64,000 bases of DNA from Saprospira grandis (GTDB lineage: Bacteria; Bacteroidota; Bacteroidia; Chitinophagales; Saprospiraceae). Positions 41,877-50,388 of this stretch are shown in pieces; position 1 is the first letter of the stretch; each line of letters starts with the position of its first letter. The position numbers were made by a program, and so were the translations under genes. The stretch lies in NCBI RefSeq assembly GCF_027594745.1, contig NZ_CP110854.1, forward strand, positions 3,241,501-3,305,500, in the 5' to 3' direction. Below the pieces are notes generated by a model. That model saw only the letters and a program-made list of their open reading frames with translations. It made no database searches and had not been told where the DNA came from.

Positions 41877-42254
41877 ATCATTAACCATAGCTCAGAGGTC
41901 GTTGATGATCTGCCAGCTATCATTAACTATAGCTCAGAGGTCATTGATGATCTGCCAGACATCATTAACTATAGCTTAGAGGTCATTGATGATCTGCCAG
42001 GCATCATTAACTATAGCTCAGAGGTCATTGATGATCTGCCAGACATCATTAACTATAGCTTAGAGGTCATTGATGATCTGCCAGGCATCATTAACTATAG
42101 CTCAGAGGTCATTGATGATCTGCCAGCTATCATTAACCATAGCTCAGAGGTCATTGATGATCTGCCAGACATCATTAACTATAGCTCAGAGGTCGTTGAT
42201 GATCTGCCAGCTATCATTAACCATAGCTCAGCGGTTATTGAGCGACCGTTCAGG
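41877..42254. repeat. 42-bp tandem repeat array (about 9 copies)
   Basis: The unit is ATCATTAACTATAGCTCAGA followed by GGTCATTGATGATCTGCCAGAC. There are eight full copies and one partial, with copies 2-5 alternating as an 84-bp higher-order repeat. TTGATGAT and ATCATTAA pair across CTGCCAGAC, giving one hairpin per unit junction. One frame stays open and would encode a 14-residue repeat (IINYSSEVIDDLPD). Within the full copies, however, every base change alters the amino acid, which argues against purifying selection on a protein. It is probably non-coding, or at most a fast-evolving repeat peptide. Confidence 0.9.
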
Positions 42255-42270
42255 GTTTTGTGGTTTCTAT

Positions 42271-42462
42271 GGCCTAGCGATGTGTAGGGGTGGCCGAAGG
42301 CCAGACCAAGGAGCCGAAGGCGACGCAGGGCCGAGCAGACCTGCGAGCCCCGAAACGTAGCGCCGACGACCGAAGGGAGGCGGAGGCCCCAAAACATCTG
42401 CGAGCCCCGACAACCAGCCCCTATAGGGGCGCCAGTTCGACGACTGAAAGGAGTAACGCCCC
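42271..42462 (-). repeat. GC-rich intergenic element E11 (type A, reverse, double end)
   Basis: It starts GGCCTAGCGATGTG right after the 42-bp array. An inverted core GGGCCGAGCAGACCTGCGAG lies at 42328, with GGCCCC-type ends at 42390 and 42462. It mirrors E10 across the array. Confidence 0.85.
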
Positions 42463-42570
42463 AAATAAAAATAAAAGAGACAACAGTTGCAAAACCCCAA
42501 AATAAGGGATAACTTTATTGCGTATAAAAAACCTAAGTTTTCGCAAAAAAGAAACAGAAGGATAAGGACC

Positions 42571-42589
42571 TAGCAGTTTATAACTGCTA
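42571..42589 (+). promoter_or_regulatory. Inverted repeat in the leader of the AddA-like gene
   Basis: TAGCAGTT-TAT-AACTGCTA has 8-bp perfect arms and ends 17 bases before the start codon. It could be an operator or an mRNA hairpin limiting translation. No U-tract follows, so it is not a terminator. Confidence 0.45.
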
Positions 42590-42606
42590 AAGAAGACAGA
42601 TGAGCT

Positions 42607-45600
42607 ATGCAAGAAAAAATGCAACTGAAAATTATATCGGCTGGAGCGGGTAGTGGAAAAACCTACACCCTCACTCAACAAATGGCCGAACTGCTGATCC
42701 CCAAAGATGGGCAGCCCGCCGAAGTGCGGGCCTCGGGAATTTTGGCCACCACCTTTACCAATAAAGCTGCTGCGGAGTTGAAAGAGCGGGTGCGGGTCAA
42801 ATTATTGGAGGAAGGCATGAGCCAAGAAGCCGATGAATTGGGCCAGGCCATGATTGGGACCGTGCATGCGGTGGGCGTACAGTTGCTCAAGCGCTTTGCC
42901 TTTGAGGCGGGGCTTTCTCCCGAAATGGACATCATTGCCGAAGGGGAGCAATCGCAGATTTTTAACCAATCACTATCGACAATTTTGACCGAAGAGCGCA
43001 GCCTGCAAATGGAAATGCTGAGCAAGCGCCTAGGTTATGAAGAGCAGGGCTTTTATGGCCGAGATTGGCGCAGCGATATCCTTCAACTAACCGATTTGGC
43101 CCGAAGCAACAACCTAGATGCAGCAGCTTTGGAAGAAAGCGCTACGGCTTCTGTACGTAGCCTTTTGGCCCTTTTGCCTAGCCGAAGCGCCAAGACCGCA
43201 GCGGCCTTAGATCAGCAGTTGCGCAGCTATTTGGAAAATACCTTGGCGGCCATTTTAGAAATAGAAGATGGGACCAAATCTAGACAAACCCTCATCTCTA
43301 AACTGCGAAGTTTTCAGAATAAACTTCGCGCTCGGGGCTATCTGCATTGGTCGGAATGGGTAGCCTTGGGCAAAGCCTGCGAAAAGGCCCCAAAAAAATG
43401 TAAGGAGGCCGTAGAAGAACTCAAAGAATTGACCGATGGGCATGAATCTCATCCCCAATTTCAGGAAGACCTCAGTCAATATATCGAGCAGCTTTTTAGC
43501 TTGGCGCAGGCGGCTATAGATGAATACGAAACCTACAAAACGAGTCGAGGCCTAATTGACTATACGGATATGGAGGTCTATATCCTCAAACTTTTGGAGC
43601 AGCCCTTAGTACGGGAAGTACTAGAGGAAGAACTAGACCTTTTATTAGTCGATGAGTTTCAGGATACCAACCCCATTCAGCTCAAAATCTTTTTGGACCT
43701 CAGCCGTTTGGCCAAGCGATCGATTTGGGTGGGCGACCCCAAACAGTCAATTTATGGCTTTAGAGGAGCCGCCCCCGAGCTCATGCAGGCCGTAGTAGAA
43801 CAGGCCAGTGAAATGCAAGTATTGGGGAACTCTTGGCGCTCTAGGCAGGATTTGGTCCACTTTACCAATGGGCTTTTCTGCAAAGCTTTTCCAGATTTAG
43901 GGGAAGAGCGGGTCGCCTTAGAGGTAGCTCCGCCCTTTAAGAAAGAGCTAGAGCCGGAAGGTTTGGGCCATGCCTTAGAGCATTGGGTCATTGATTTTAA
44001 GGAAGGCAAAAGACGGCCAGGAAAACCTTGGCCGCATCGGGCCTTGGCGCATGCTATTGCCCAACTCTTAAAAGAGGGGCGGATGATTCGGCCCAGAGGC
44101 AAGGGCCAAATGCGGCCATTAGAGGCGGGCGATATTGCCGTACTTTGCCGCTCCAACCAAACTTGTCAGGACCTCGCCGAGCAACTGGCCGAAGAAGGCC
44201 TAAAAGCCTCCATTGCCCGAAAGGGCTTGCTCAAAACGCCAGAAGCCAGTTTGTTGCATGCCTGCCTAAAGTTTATTCTCAATCCGCAAGATAGCTTATC
44301 GGTAGCCGAGCTCAAACTCCTCTTAGAGGCGCAAAGCTTGGAGGAAATCGTCAAGGATCACCTGAAGTATTTGGAGCGAGAGCAGGAGCAGAAAAAGTAT
44401 AAACTTTGGGGGGAGTCGGGACAAATTAAGCGTTTATTGCATTTGGCCCAACAACTGCCCGAAATGTCCGCCACCGAAATTGTCAATCTGGTCATCGAAA
44501 AGATGAACCTCCGCAATGTAGTGGCTCGCTGGGGAAATGCCAATCAGCGCTTTGCCAATTTGGATGCCCTACGCAGCAAGGCCCTAGAATATGAAGAAAA
44601 CTGCAACCGTTTGCATAATGCGGCTACCTTGGGGGGCTTTCTCTTGTGGTTGGACCATTTGGAGCGGGAGGGTTTGGATGCGCAGGCCTCTAGCCAAAGC
44701 CAAGATGCAGTTAATGTATTGACCTATCATAAGAGTAAGGGCTTAGAATGGCCTTTTGTGGTTTGCTATGAGCTAGAGAAATCGCTGCGGGAAAACTACT
44801 TTGGCTTTCAGTTGATTTCTACCCAAGAAGAGGTAGACTTGAAAAACCCTTTAGCCAATCGCCTGATTTCTTTTTGGCCCAATCCCTACGGCAAGCAGAG
44901 CCAGAAAACCAATTTGGTAGAGAACATCAAGGCCTTGCCACAGACCGCCCTGCGCAAAAAGGCGCAGTTGCAGGAGGAGTCTCGCTTGCTTTATGTGGGG
45001 GTAACTCGTGCCCGAGATTATCTGGCTTTGCCTATCTTTTTGCAGCAAAAGAATTGGGGCCTCAATTGGCTCAACCGCAGCTTTCATTTGGGCGATGAGG
45101 AAATGCAAACCGTAGATCCCGATAGCGATTTTTGCATTTGGGATTGGAAGGGCAATGCCCTGCCCGTTCAGCGGATGCAATTGGAGCTCTTTAAGGAGAT
45201 TGATCCCTTGGAACTGGAGCGAGAAGAGGAGGTTTTCCCTTATTTGCAAGCCTTTAAGGGCGAGCAGGACCATTTGGCGGCCCAGCCCGAAACGGCAGAG
45301 CAACTGATGGGCGAAATTGAAATGCCAATTTTTGGAGAGTACCCCTATGTACCTGGTTTGCCCATAGAAGATATTAGCGAAGAGGAGGAAGAGCGTTTGG
45401 GCCAATTGCTACAGCTCTATTTGCGGGCCGACCAATTGGATTATGCCCTGAGCTTGAGAGAACAAACCGCCCAACAACTATTAGAAGATTTTGAGCTCAA
45501 GCATCAGCTCAATAGCTTACAATTGATGCGCTTGAGCCAGCAGTTTCATCAGAGCCTAAGGGCTTTTGGACCCATGCAGCTGCATCGGGCCAGAAGGTTC

Positions 45601-45882
45601 CGCTTTCAGCAAGACCGACAGGTTTTTAGGGGGCAGGTAGACTACTACTTCTTTTCTGAGGAAGAGGAACGGCAAATCTTAATGCTGGATGTTTTGTATA
45701 CTTATGAGGGCTGGAAACAAAAAAGCCACCGCATCAGAGAAGCGGCAGCTAAATTGTATGCAGCCAAAAACGCCTTGGCCCAAGCGGGCTATAGCGCTAG
45801 CTGCTATTTACATTTTCCTCTTTCGGGCCTCTACGTAGAAGTAGCGCCTAGTTTAGTAGGAGAGGAGGAAGAACCTTTTTAG
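42607..45882 (+). CDS. AddA/RecB-like UvrD-family helicase with decayed nuclease domain
   Basis: This 1091-residue superfamily 1 helicase has Walker A SAGAGSGKTYTL (about 11-22), motif Ia ATTFTNKAAAELKER, Walker B LLLVDEFQDTNPIQL (about 345-360), motif III WVGDPKQSIYGFRGA, motif V LTYHKSKGLEWPFVV and motif VI LLYVGVTRARDYLALP. The size and the C-terminal tail fit AddA or RecB of double-strand-break repair. The C-terminal nuclease region keeps FRGQVDYYFF and ILMLDVLY, but the DxK catalytic lysine is missing (LDVLYT), so nuclease activity is doubtful. No addB/recC-like gene is in the window. Its stop overlaps that of the convergent MORN gene. Confidence 0.88.
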   Translation: MQEKMQLKIISAGAGSGKTYTLTQQMAELLIPKDGQPAEVRASGILATTFTNKAAAELKERVRVKLLEEGMSQEADELGQAMIGTVHAVGVQLLKRFAFEAGLSPEMDIIAEGEQSQIFNQSLSTILTEERSLQMEMLSKRLGYEEQGFYGRDWRSDILQLTDLARSNNLDAAALEESATASVRSLLALLPSRSAKTAAALDQQLRSYLENTLAAILEIEDGTKSRQTLISKLRSFQNKLRARGYLHWSEWVALGKACEKAPKKCKEAVEELKELTDGHESHPQFQEDLSQYIEQLFSLAQAAIDEYETYKTSRGLIDYTDMEVYILKLLEQPLVREVLEEELDLLLVDEFQDTNPIQLKIFLDLSRLAKRSIWVGDPKQSIYGFRGAAPELMQAVVEQASEMQVLGNSWRSRQDLVHFTNGLFCKAFPDLGEERVALEVAPPFKKELEPEGLGHALEHWVIDFKEGKRRPGKPWPHRALAHAIAQLLKEGRMIRPRGKGQMRPLEAGDIAVLCRSNQTCQDLAEQLAEEGLKASIARKGLLKTPEASLLHACLKFILNPQDSLSVAELKLLLEAQSLEEIVKDHLKYLEREQEQKKYKLWGESGQIKRLLHLAQQLPEMSATEIVNLVIEKMNLRNVVARWGNANQRFANLDALRSKALEYEENCNRLHNAATLGGFLLWLDHLEREGLDAQASSQSQDAVNVLTYHKSKGLEWPFVVCYELEKSLRENYFGFQLISTQEEVDLKNPLANRLISFWPNPYGKQSQKTNLVENIKALPQTALRKKAQLQEESRLLYVGVTRARDYLALPIFLQQKNWGLNWLNRSFHLGDEEMQTVDPDSDFCIWDWKGNALPVQRMQLELFKEIDPLELEREEEVFPYLQAFKGEQDHLAAQPETAEQLMGEIEMPIFGEYPYVPGLPIEDISEEEEERLGQLLQLYLRADQLDYALSLREQTAQQLLEDFELKHQLNSLQLMRLSQQFHQSLRAFGPMQLHRARRFRFQQDRQVFRGQVDYYFFSEEEERQILMLDVLYTYEGWKQKSHRIREAAAKLYAAKNALAQAGYSASCYLHFPLSGLYVEVAPSLVGEEEEPF

Positions 45883-47333
45883 TCTTCTAATTCCTTAAAG
45901 GTATAAGGGTCGATTTTTCGGCCCTTATTATTTTCCATACGGACCAAAACCCCATCTTTGAAAAAGTATTTAAAACGCAGATAACCCACAGGGTCATTCT
46001 CTACCCATTCGCCAGTTTTGGCATAGCCACGTTCTTTGCGGCCCGTCAAAGGATTGTACTCAATGATGAGTTTGGGCAGGTATTTCCCCTTAATATGTTC
46101 TTTGCCGTTGATATGGTATTGCACATACTCCCCAATCCGAACGCTATACTGTTTGCGAGGAGTTAGCTTTTGGATGCGGAATTCCTTGGCCAAGCCATAG
46201 CTGAGGTACTCTTGCCAGCGTTCTTCCAAACTATCGGCAGAAACCGAATAATCTACTTTGTCAATCCATTGGATGGCGTTATAATTCAGGCGCTCAAAAT
46301 CTTGGTCCACCAATTTGAATTTATATTCATAAGGAAGCTCAATTTTATAAAAGAGGGTATCCATATCTTTTTGGTCCTTCAGAATCGTATGTGCGCCCTT
46401 GGCCTTAACTTCTCCACTTTCATAATAGCTAGTAAAAAAGCCCAGTTCTAGGCCATCTTCATAGGCCGTACTATATTTTGGCGTGCCATCATCATAGTAA
46501 GTCTTAAAGACCCCTTGGCGCTTACCGTCATTAAAGGTTTCTTGCCGGAAGGGTTCGGCATCCAAAGTAGTTTTCCAAAGGCCGGTTCTTCGGCCTTCGC
46601 CATCATAGTAGCCAGTGGCCACTAGTTCGCCCCCATTGAGGCCTCTTTTGTATTCAATCCAGCGGCCTTCACGCAGGCCATTGAGAAAGGAGCCCGTTCC
46701 CACCAGCAATTCTTCGGTTCCAAAACGGGGGTGTCGGTCCACCTTATAGTATTCCATTTTTCCGCTGGCCCGTTCTTGGCCAAAGTCAAATTCTCCTTTA
46801 ATGTGGACATTTCCCTTATCAATATAATAGTCATATTGCCAGCGGCCCGTTTTTTGGCCATCGGTATAGCGGCCTTTGGCCATCAGGCGGTCATCCTTAA
46901 ACAGCAACCATTCGTCTTGTCGGATGCCATTGAGGTATTTACCGGCCGCTAGTTTATCGTCTAAGTGGTTATAGATAATCCAGACGCCATTCATGCTGTC
47001 GTTGGTAAATTTGCCTTTCATTTTGACCTTTGTTCGGGAGTCTACTAGTTCCCAGCGGCCATTTTTTACGCCATTTTCATATTGGCCCACCACATCGGGT
47101 TCATCGGCATATCGGCCAATTGGAGAGATATAAAAGCGCCAGCGGCCTTCTTTTTCGCCATTTTCGTTATAGCGGCCTTTGGCCAGTGGTTTCCCATCTT
47201 TTCCCTTGATAATCCAGTAGCCAATTCTTTGGCCATCGGCATTGATTTGGTTGTATTTGGGCCGTTTTTTTTGGGCCTCTACACTGCTCATACAGAAAAG
47301 GCAGGCGAGGCAGAACATGATGGTTAATCGCAT
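45879..47333 (-). CDS. Secreted MORN-repeat protein (YwqK-like)
   Basis: The 484-residue protein has a signal peptide (MRLTIMFCLACLFCMSSVEAQ) and then about ten MORN-type repeats of 20-25 residues with the pattern G-x-x-x-x-G-x-W: NGEKEGRWRFY, NGVKNGRWELV, NGIRQDEWLLF, DGQKTGRWQYDY, NGLREGRWIEYK, EGRRTGLWKTTL and DGKRQGVFKTYYDDG. Such repeats form an extended beta-sheet ladder; in Bacteroidota the family is often named YwqK antitoxin-like, without evidence of toxin neutralisation. The C-terminal 150 residues are less repetitive. It is probably periplasmic or surface-exposed. Its 3' end overlaps the stop of the helicase gene by four bases. Confidence 0.85.
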   Translation of the reverse strand: MRLTIMFCLACLFCMSSVEAQKKRPKYNQINADGQRIGYWIIKGKDGKPLAKGRYNENGEKEGRWRFYISPIGRYADEPDVVGQYENGVKNGRWELVDSRTKVKMKGKFTNDSMNGVWIIYNHLDDKLAAGKYLNGIRQDEWLLFKDDRLMAKGRYTDGQKTGRWQYDYYIDKGNVHIKGEFDFGQERASGKMEYYKVDRHPRFGTEELLVGTGSFLNGLREGRWIEYKRGLNGGELVATGYYDGEGRRTGLWKTTLDAEPFRQETFNDGKRQGVFKTYYDDGTPKYSTAYEDGLELGFFTSYYESGEVKAKGAHTILKDQKDMDTLFYKIELPYEYKFKLVDQDFERLNYNAIQWIDKVDYSVSADSLEERWQEYLSYGLAKEFRIQKLTPRKQYSVRIGEYVQYHINGKEHIKGKYLPKLIIEYNPLTGRKERGYAKTGEWVENDPVGYLRFKYFFKDGVLVRMENNKGRKIDPYTFKELED

Positions 47334-47363
47334 AGATGAAATAGTTTCTTAATATATTTTTTT

Positions 47364-47513
47364 GGGGCTGCCCCTTCGGCCCTTTGGGCCTGCGGGTCGG
47401 GCTGTGCCGCAGCTCGCTGCTCGCTCGGCCCTTCAGCGCTGCGCGCTTCGGTCTGGCCCTTTGGGCCACTGCTATCCATCCCTCAGCCGATAGGCTGGGG
47501 AAAGCCCCAGCCT
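47364..47513 (+). repeat. GC-rich intergenic element E12 (type B)
   Basis: It starts GGGGCTGCCCCTTCGG with the core GCTCGCTGCTCGCTCGGCCC at 47412. It ends with CATCCCTCAGCCGA and the hairpin AGGCTGGGGAAAGCCCCAGC. It sits between the divergent MORN and kptA starts, and no gene is visible in the rest of the gap. Confidence 0.85.
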
Positions 47514-47627
47514 CAGGCCACTAGGCCGGGCTTTTGGGCAAGCGCTAGGCAGTTTGTTATAAAAAAGGGCCTTGCTGGGGGAACGTTTTGGGCAAAATTC
47601 TTCATTATCAGCGCAAAAAAACGAAAA

Positions 47628-48188
47628 ATGAATAGAAGATTAGTAAAAACCTCTAAGTTCCTAAGTTTAATTCTGCGTCATCGTCCCGAGCTATTGGGGC
47701 TAAGCCTAGAAGCTGGCGGCTGGCTCGATGTGGAGCAGCTTTTAGCAGCGGCCAAGGCCCATAATAAGGAATTAGATAGGGAGTTGCTGGAAGAAGTGGT
47801 CTGCAAAAATAACAAAAAGCGCTTTGCTTTTAATGCAGAAAAAACCAAGATTCGAGCCAGTCAGGGACATTCTGTAGACATCGAGTTGGGATATACGGCC
47901 CAAGCGCCCCCAGAAATTCTTTATCATGGCACGGCCCAGCGTTTTTTAGACAACATTTTAAAAGAGGGCTTGTTAAAAATGAATCGGCATCAGGTCCATT
48001 TATCGGCAGATATTTCTACTGCTGAAAATGTGGGCCGTCGGCATGGCAAATTGGTCCTTTTGGTGGTGCAGGCCCAAAAGATGCAGGCCGCGGGCTATAC
48101 CTTCTACCAATCGGCCAATGGCGTTTGGCTGACCGATACCGTTCCGCCAGAATACCTGCAGCTATGGGCAGGCGGCCCTTCGGCCTAG
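47628..48188 (+). CDS. kptA: RNA 2'-phosphotransferase KptA/Tpt1
   Basis: Tpt1/KptA transfers a 2'-phosphate from RNA to NAD+. In 186 residues the catalytic residues are visible: Arg17-His18 in LILRHRPELLGL, Arg65 in NKKRFAFN, and Arg137 or Arg138 in NVGRRHGKLVLL. The family signatures IRASQGHSVDIELGY and YHGTAQRFL are also present. In eukaryotes it completes tRNA splicing; bacteria have no such splicing, so the natural substrate here is unknown, with RNA repair after ligation a candidate. The last residues (GGPSA) are encoded by the first hairpin of GC-rich element E13, which has therefore run into the gene end. Confidence 0.96.
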   Translation: MNRRLVKTSKFLSLILRHRPELLGLSLEAGGWLDVEQLLAAAKAHNKELDRELLEEVVCKNNKKRFAFNAEKTKIRASQGHSVDIELGYTAQAPPEILYHGTAQRFLDNILKEGLLKMNRHQVHLSADISTAENVGRRHGKLVLLVVQAQKMQAAGYTFYQSANGVWLTDTVPPEYLQLWAGGPSA

Positions 48189-48302
48189 CGCTGTGGAGGG
48201 GTGGCCGAAGGCCAGACCGAAGGCGGAACGAAGTGGAGCCTGAAGGGCCGAGCGAGCAGCGAGCCCCGCAACATAGCGCCGCAGCGAAGCTGCGGAGGCC
48301 CC
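48172..48302 (-). repeat. GC-rich intergenic element E13 (type A, reverse)
   Basis: It overlaps the kptA stop through the hairpin GGCCCTTCGGCC. An inverted core GGGCCGAGCGAGCAGCGAGC lies at 48245, and it ends GCTGCGGAGGCCCC. Confidence 0.85.
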
Positions 48303-48369
48303 AAAAAAACAGCAGTATAGACCCACAATATTAAAACAATCCGTATTTTTAGGCCCTAATTTCAAGATT

Positions 48370-48840
48370 ATGAAAGAAGAGAAAAAGGAAAAAGAGTTCA
48401 TCAACCCGATTGATCCCGATAAAATTGCAGAAAATCCGCACCTTTTGCCTTATGCGCATACGGTGGGGGGCGCTGTGATCAAGCCGATGGACAAGGGGCG
48501 GACCAAGGGGCTGTCTGTGCAGGCCATGCAGGAGCAAACCAAGATGCAGCTGTCTCAGATTGAGGAGCAGATCAAGCTCTTGGCCATGCAAGCCAAAAAA
48601 TTGCAGGATCGGGTCTCGGTTTCGGAGATGATTTATGGGGCCGATATGAACTTTAAGCCTTTAATTAACCACATTTATCACCTCTATCAGCGAGAGAATG
48701 GGGAGGCTGTATTGTCTATGGTGGGTCCCGATGAATGGGGCTGGGCCGGGCATAAGTTTCACCGCTTTTTGGCTACCGTAAAGCTATTGGCAGACCATAC
48801 TTGGGAGATTTTGAAAGAGGCCGATCCAGAAGAAGAATAA
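48370..48840 (+). CDS. DUF2452-family protein
   Basis: The 156-residue protein is recognisable from its conserved opening NPIDPDKIAENPHLLPYAHT, followed by VGGAVIKPMDKGRTKGL. A helical, Gln- and Lys-rich middle (about 55-85, coiled-coil-like) precedes FKPLINHIYHLYQRENG and VGPDEWGWAGHKF. This is the DUF2452 family, found in bacteria and eukaryotes and of unknown function. There is no signal peptide, so it is cytoplasmic. It is followed after one base by a DUF5672 gene and probably leads an operon that extends to the rhomboid gene. Confidence 0.85.
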   Translation: MKEEKKEKEFINPIDPDKIAENPHLLPYAHTVGGAVIKPMDKGRTKGLSVQAMQEQTKMQLSQIEEQIKLLAMQAKKLQDRVSVSEMIYGADMNFKPLINHIYHLYQRENGEAVLSMVGPDEWGWAGHKFHRFLATVKLLADHTWEILKEADPEEE

Positions 48841-48841
48841 G

Positions 48842-49570
48842 ATGAAAACTGCCATTGTTTGCATTCCGATTTATCGGGAGCAACCCACAGATAATGAACT
48901 GCTTGCCCTTCGGCAGGCTGTTCGTGTTTTGGGCAAGCAGCCCTTTAGTTTTATTGCGGCAGAGGGCTTTGATGCGGCCCCTTATTTGGCCCATGCGCCC
49001 AAGGCTACAGTAGAATATTTTGAGCCTGCTTATTTTGCTTCGGTAAAAGGCTATAATCGCTTGATGCTGAGGGCCGATTTTTACCGCCGTTTTCAAGCTT
49101 ATGACTATTTGTTGATTTATCAGCTAGATGCCTTTGTTTTTCGCGATGAATTGGCCCATTGGATGGCCCAAGATTATGACTATATTGGGGCGCCTTGGAT
49201 AGAGGCCCCGCCTAGCCCTGTAGACAAACGCCCACTATTTAATTTGGCCAATATGATGAAGGGGCAGGTAGGTAATGGGGGCTTTTCGCTCCGAAAAGTT
49301 GAGCGTTTTATTCAGGCGGCCAAGCAATGGGGCGGCCTTTTGCGGGCCACGGGCAAAAATGAAGATTTTCTCTGGGCCTGTGTGCTACCTTATTTCATGA
49401 AATTTAAGCGGCCCAAAGAAGCCGAAGCCCTGCGCTTCGCCTTTGAGCTTTCTCCAGCAAAAGCCTATGCCCAAAATGGGGAGCAATTGCCTTTTGGTTG
49501 CCATGCTTGGGAAAAATATGAGCCCGAATTTTGGGCCCCTTTTATTCAGGCCGAAAAAGATAAGTTATGA
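48842..49570 (+). CDS. DUF5672 family glycosyltransferase-like protein
   Basis: The 242-residue protein opens with a nucleotide-binding-like strand MKTAIVCIPIYREQP. It carries the DUF5672 landmarks YNRLMLRADFYRRF, YDYLLIYQLDAFVFRDEL (a DxD-like site), DYIGAPWIEA, GNGGFSLRKV and NEDFLWACVL. The layout (Rossmann-like strand, acidic metal site, GNGG-F-SLR acceptor loop, final acidic ED) is that of GT-A glycosyltransferases, and DUF5672 genes are usually in polysaccharide loci. Sugar specificity cannot be told. Its stop overlaps the following lipoprotein start by four bases (ATGA). Confidence 0.85.
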   Translation: MKTAIVCIPIYREQPTDNELLALRQAVRVLGKQPFSFIAAEGFDAAPYLAHAPKATVEYFEPAYFASVKGYNRLMLRADFYRRFQAYDYLLIYQLDAFVFRDELAHWMAQDYDYIGAPWIEAPPSPVDKRPLFNLANMMKGQVGNGGFSLRKVERFIQAAKQWGGLLRATGKNEDFLWACVLPYFMKFKRPKEAEALRFAFELSPAKAYAQNGEQLPFGCHAWEKYEPEFWAPFIQAEKDKL

Positions 49571-50385
49571 GAATTTTAGTTGCTTTTGTTTTGCTGTTTG
49601 GCCTCTTTAGCTGCGGCCAAAATGGACCAAAAGAAAGTATAGAAGCAGGGGGAGGCATTCATTATTATGCTCGACTGAATACGGAGCAGGACTTTAGTAT
49701 TCAATCGGGACAGCAGACCCTAATTCAACTGAGTTTGGAGGGCGGGTCTAGCAGCCTTTACCTCATTTTTAATGGCCCATTATTTAATTTTGCCCTAGAT
49801 AGTAGCTATACCTTCCCTTCAGAGCAGATTGAGGCCGTTTTGACTGGCCTAGACAGCACGGGCTTTGTCGTCAACCGCAATTTGTCGGGGAGTTTTCAGC
49901 TCCACTCGCATGAGCAGTTTAAGCAATCTAGCGGGAGCATGCAGCTGAAAATCCGCTTGGGCCTAGAGGAATATAAGGAGCTGGAGATTCCCGACTTCCA
50001 GTTGAGTACGCCCTTTTTGCATGCGGCTTATTTGGGCCAGCCTATTCGCTATGAGGAAACTTTTGATAGCCTAGAACAAACCGATATTTTTCCGCTTTTG
50101 CAGGGCCAATGGCGCTTAGAAGATCATGTCTTTTTTGATGGCGCCCGCCAACAATGGCGAGACTATTTTCATTTGCCCGATAGCATCTTTTGGCAAATTA
50201 GCGATAGCCAATTAGTGGTGCCCATGCAAGCGCCTTTGTACCTAGAGGAGCGCCGCCTTTCTTTTGATAATGCCCAGAAAAAACGGCAATATTTTGCTAT
50301 CAATAAGCTAGATAGTCAGTCGCTCTGGATCACCAACTTAAATGTCCGTAGCAAGGACCGTTATTTTTTTCGCCGCCAACGCTAA
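49567..50385 (+). CDS. Hypothetical lipoprotein
   Basis: The 272-residue protein has a lipoprotein signal (MRILVAFVLLFGLFSCGQ; lipobox LFSC). The mature part is beta-rich, divided roughly into a first half with amphipathic strands (SLEGGSSSLYLIFNGPLF) and a second half beginning near ETFDSLEQTDIFPLLQGQWRL, which resembles the start of a lipocalin-like barrel (QGQWRLEDHVFFDGARQQW). No catalytic motif is visible. It is translationally coupled to the DUF5672 gene and lies 3 bp before rlmH, in a compact run from DUF2452 to the rhomboid gene. Confidence 0.8.
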   Translation: MRILVAFVLLFGLFSCGQNGPKESIEAGGGIHYYARLNTEQDFSIQSGQQTLIQLSLEGGSSSLYLIFNGPLFNFALDSSYTFPSEQIEAVLTGLDSTGFVVNRNLSGSFQLHSHEQFKQSSGSMQLKIRLGLEEYKELEIPDFQLSTPFLHAAYLGQPIRYEETFDSLEQTDIFPLLQGQWRLEDHVFFDGARQQWRDYFHLPDSIFWQISDSQLVVPMQAPLYLEERRLSFDNAQKKRQYFAINKLDSQSLWITNLNVRSKDRYFFRRQR

Positions 50386-50388
50386 GAG

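Larger units (their letters stand above)
41460..42462. mobile_element. 1-kb composite element with exact 25-bp terminal inverted repeats
   Basis: The left end (41460-41484) starts GGGGCGTTACTCCTTTCAGT, and the right end (42438-42462) is its exact 25-base reverse complement. Between them lie GC-rich element E10, an intrinsic terminator, a 42-bp tandem array and reverse GC-rich element E11. There is no transposase and no clear target-site duplication, so mobility is inference. A non-autonomous MITE-like or chimeric repeat element is the simplest reading. Confidence 0.6.

Noticed and set aside
41856..42287. A 143-residue repeat protein encoded by the 42-bp array
   Set aside because: Variation between full copies changes amino acids throughout, the frame runs into a GC-rich element, and no start context is seen. 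It is kept as a repeat, with the question raised as a finding.
45879..47333. Toxin-antitoxin system based on YwqK-like MORN annotation
   Set aside because: The protein has a signal peptide and no toxin gene is adjacent; the family name alone is not evidence.
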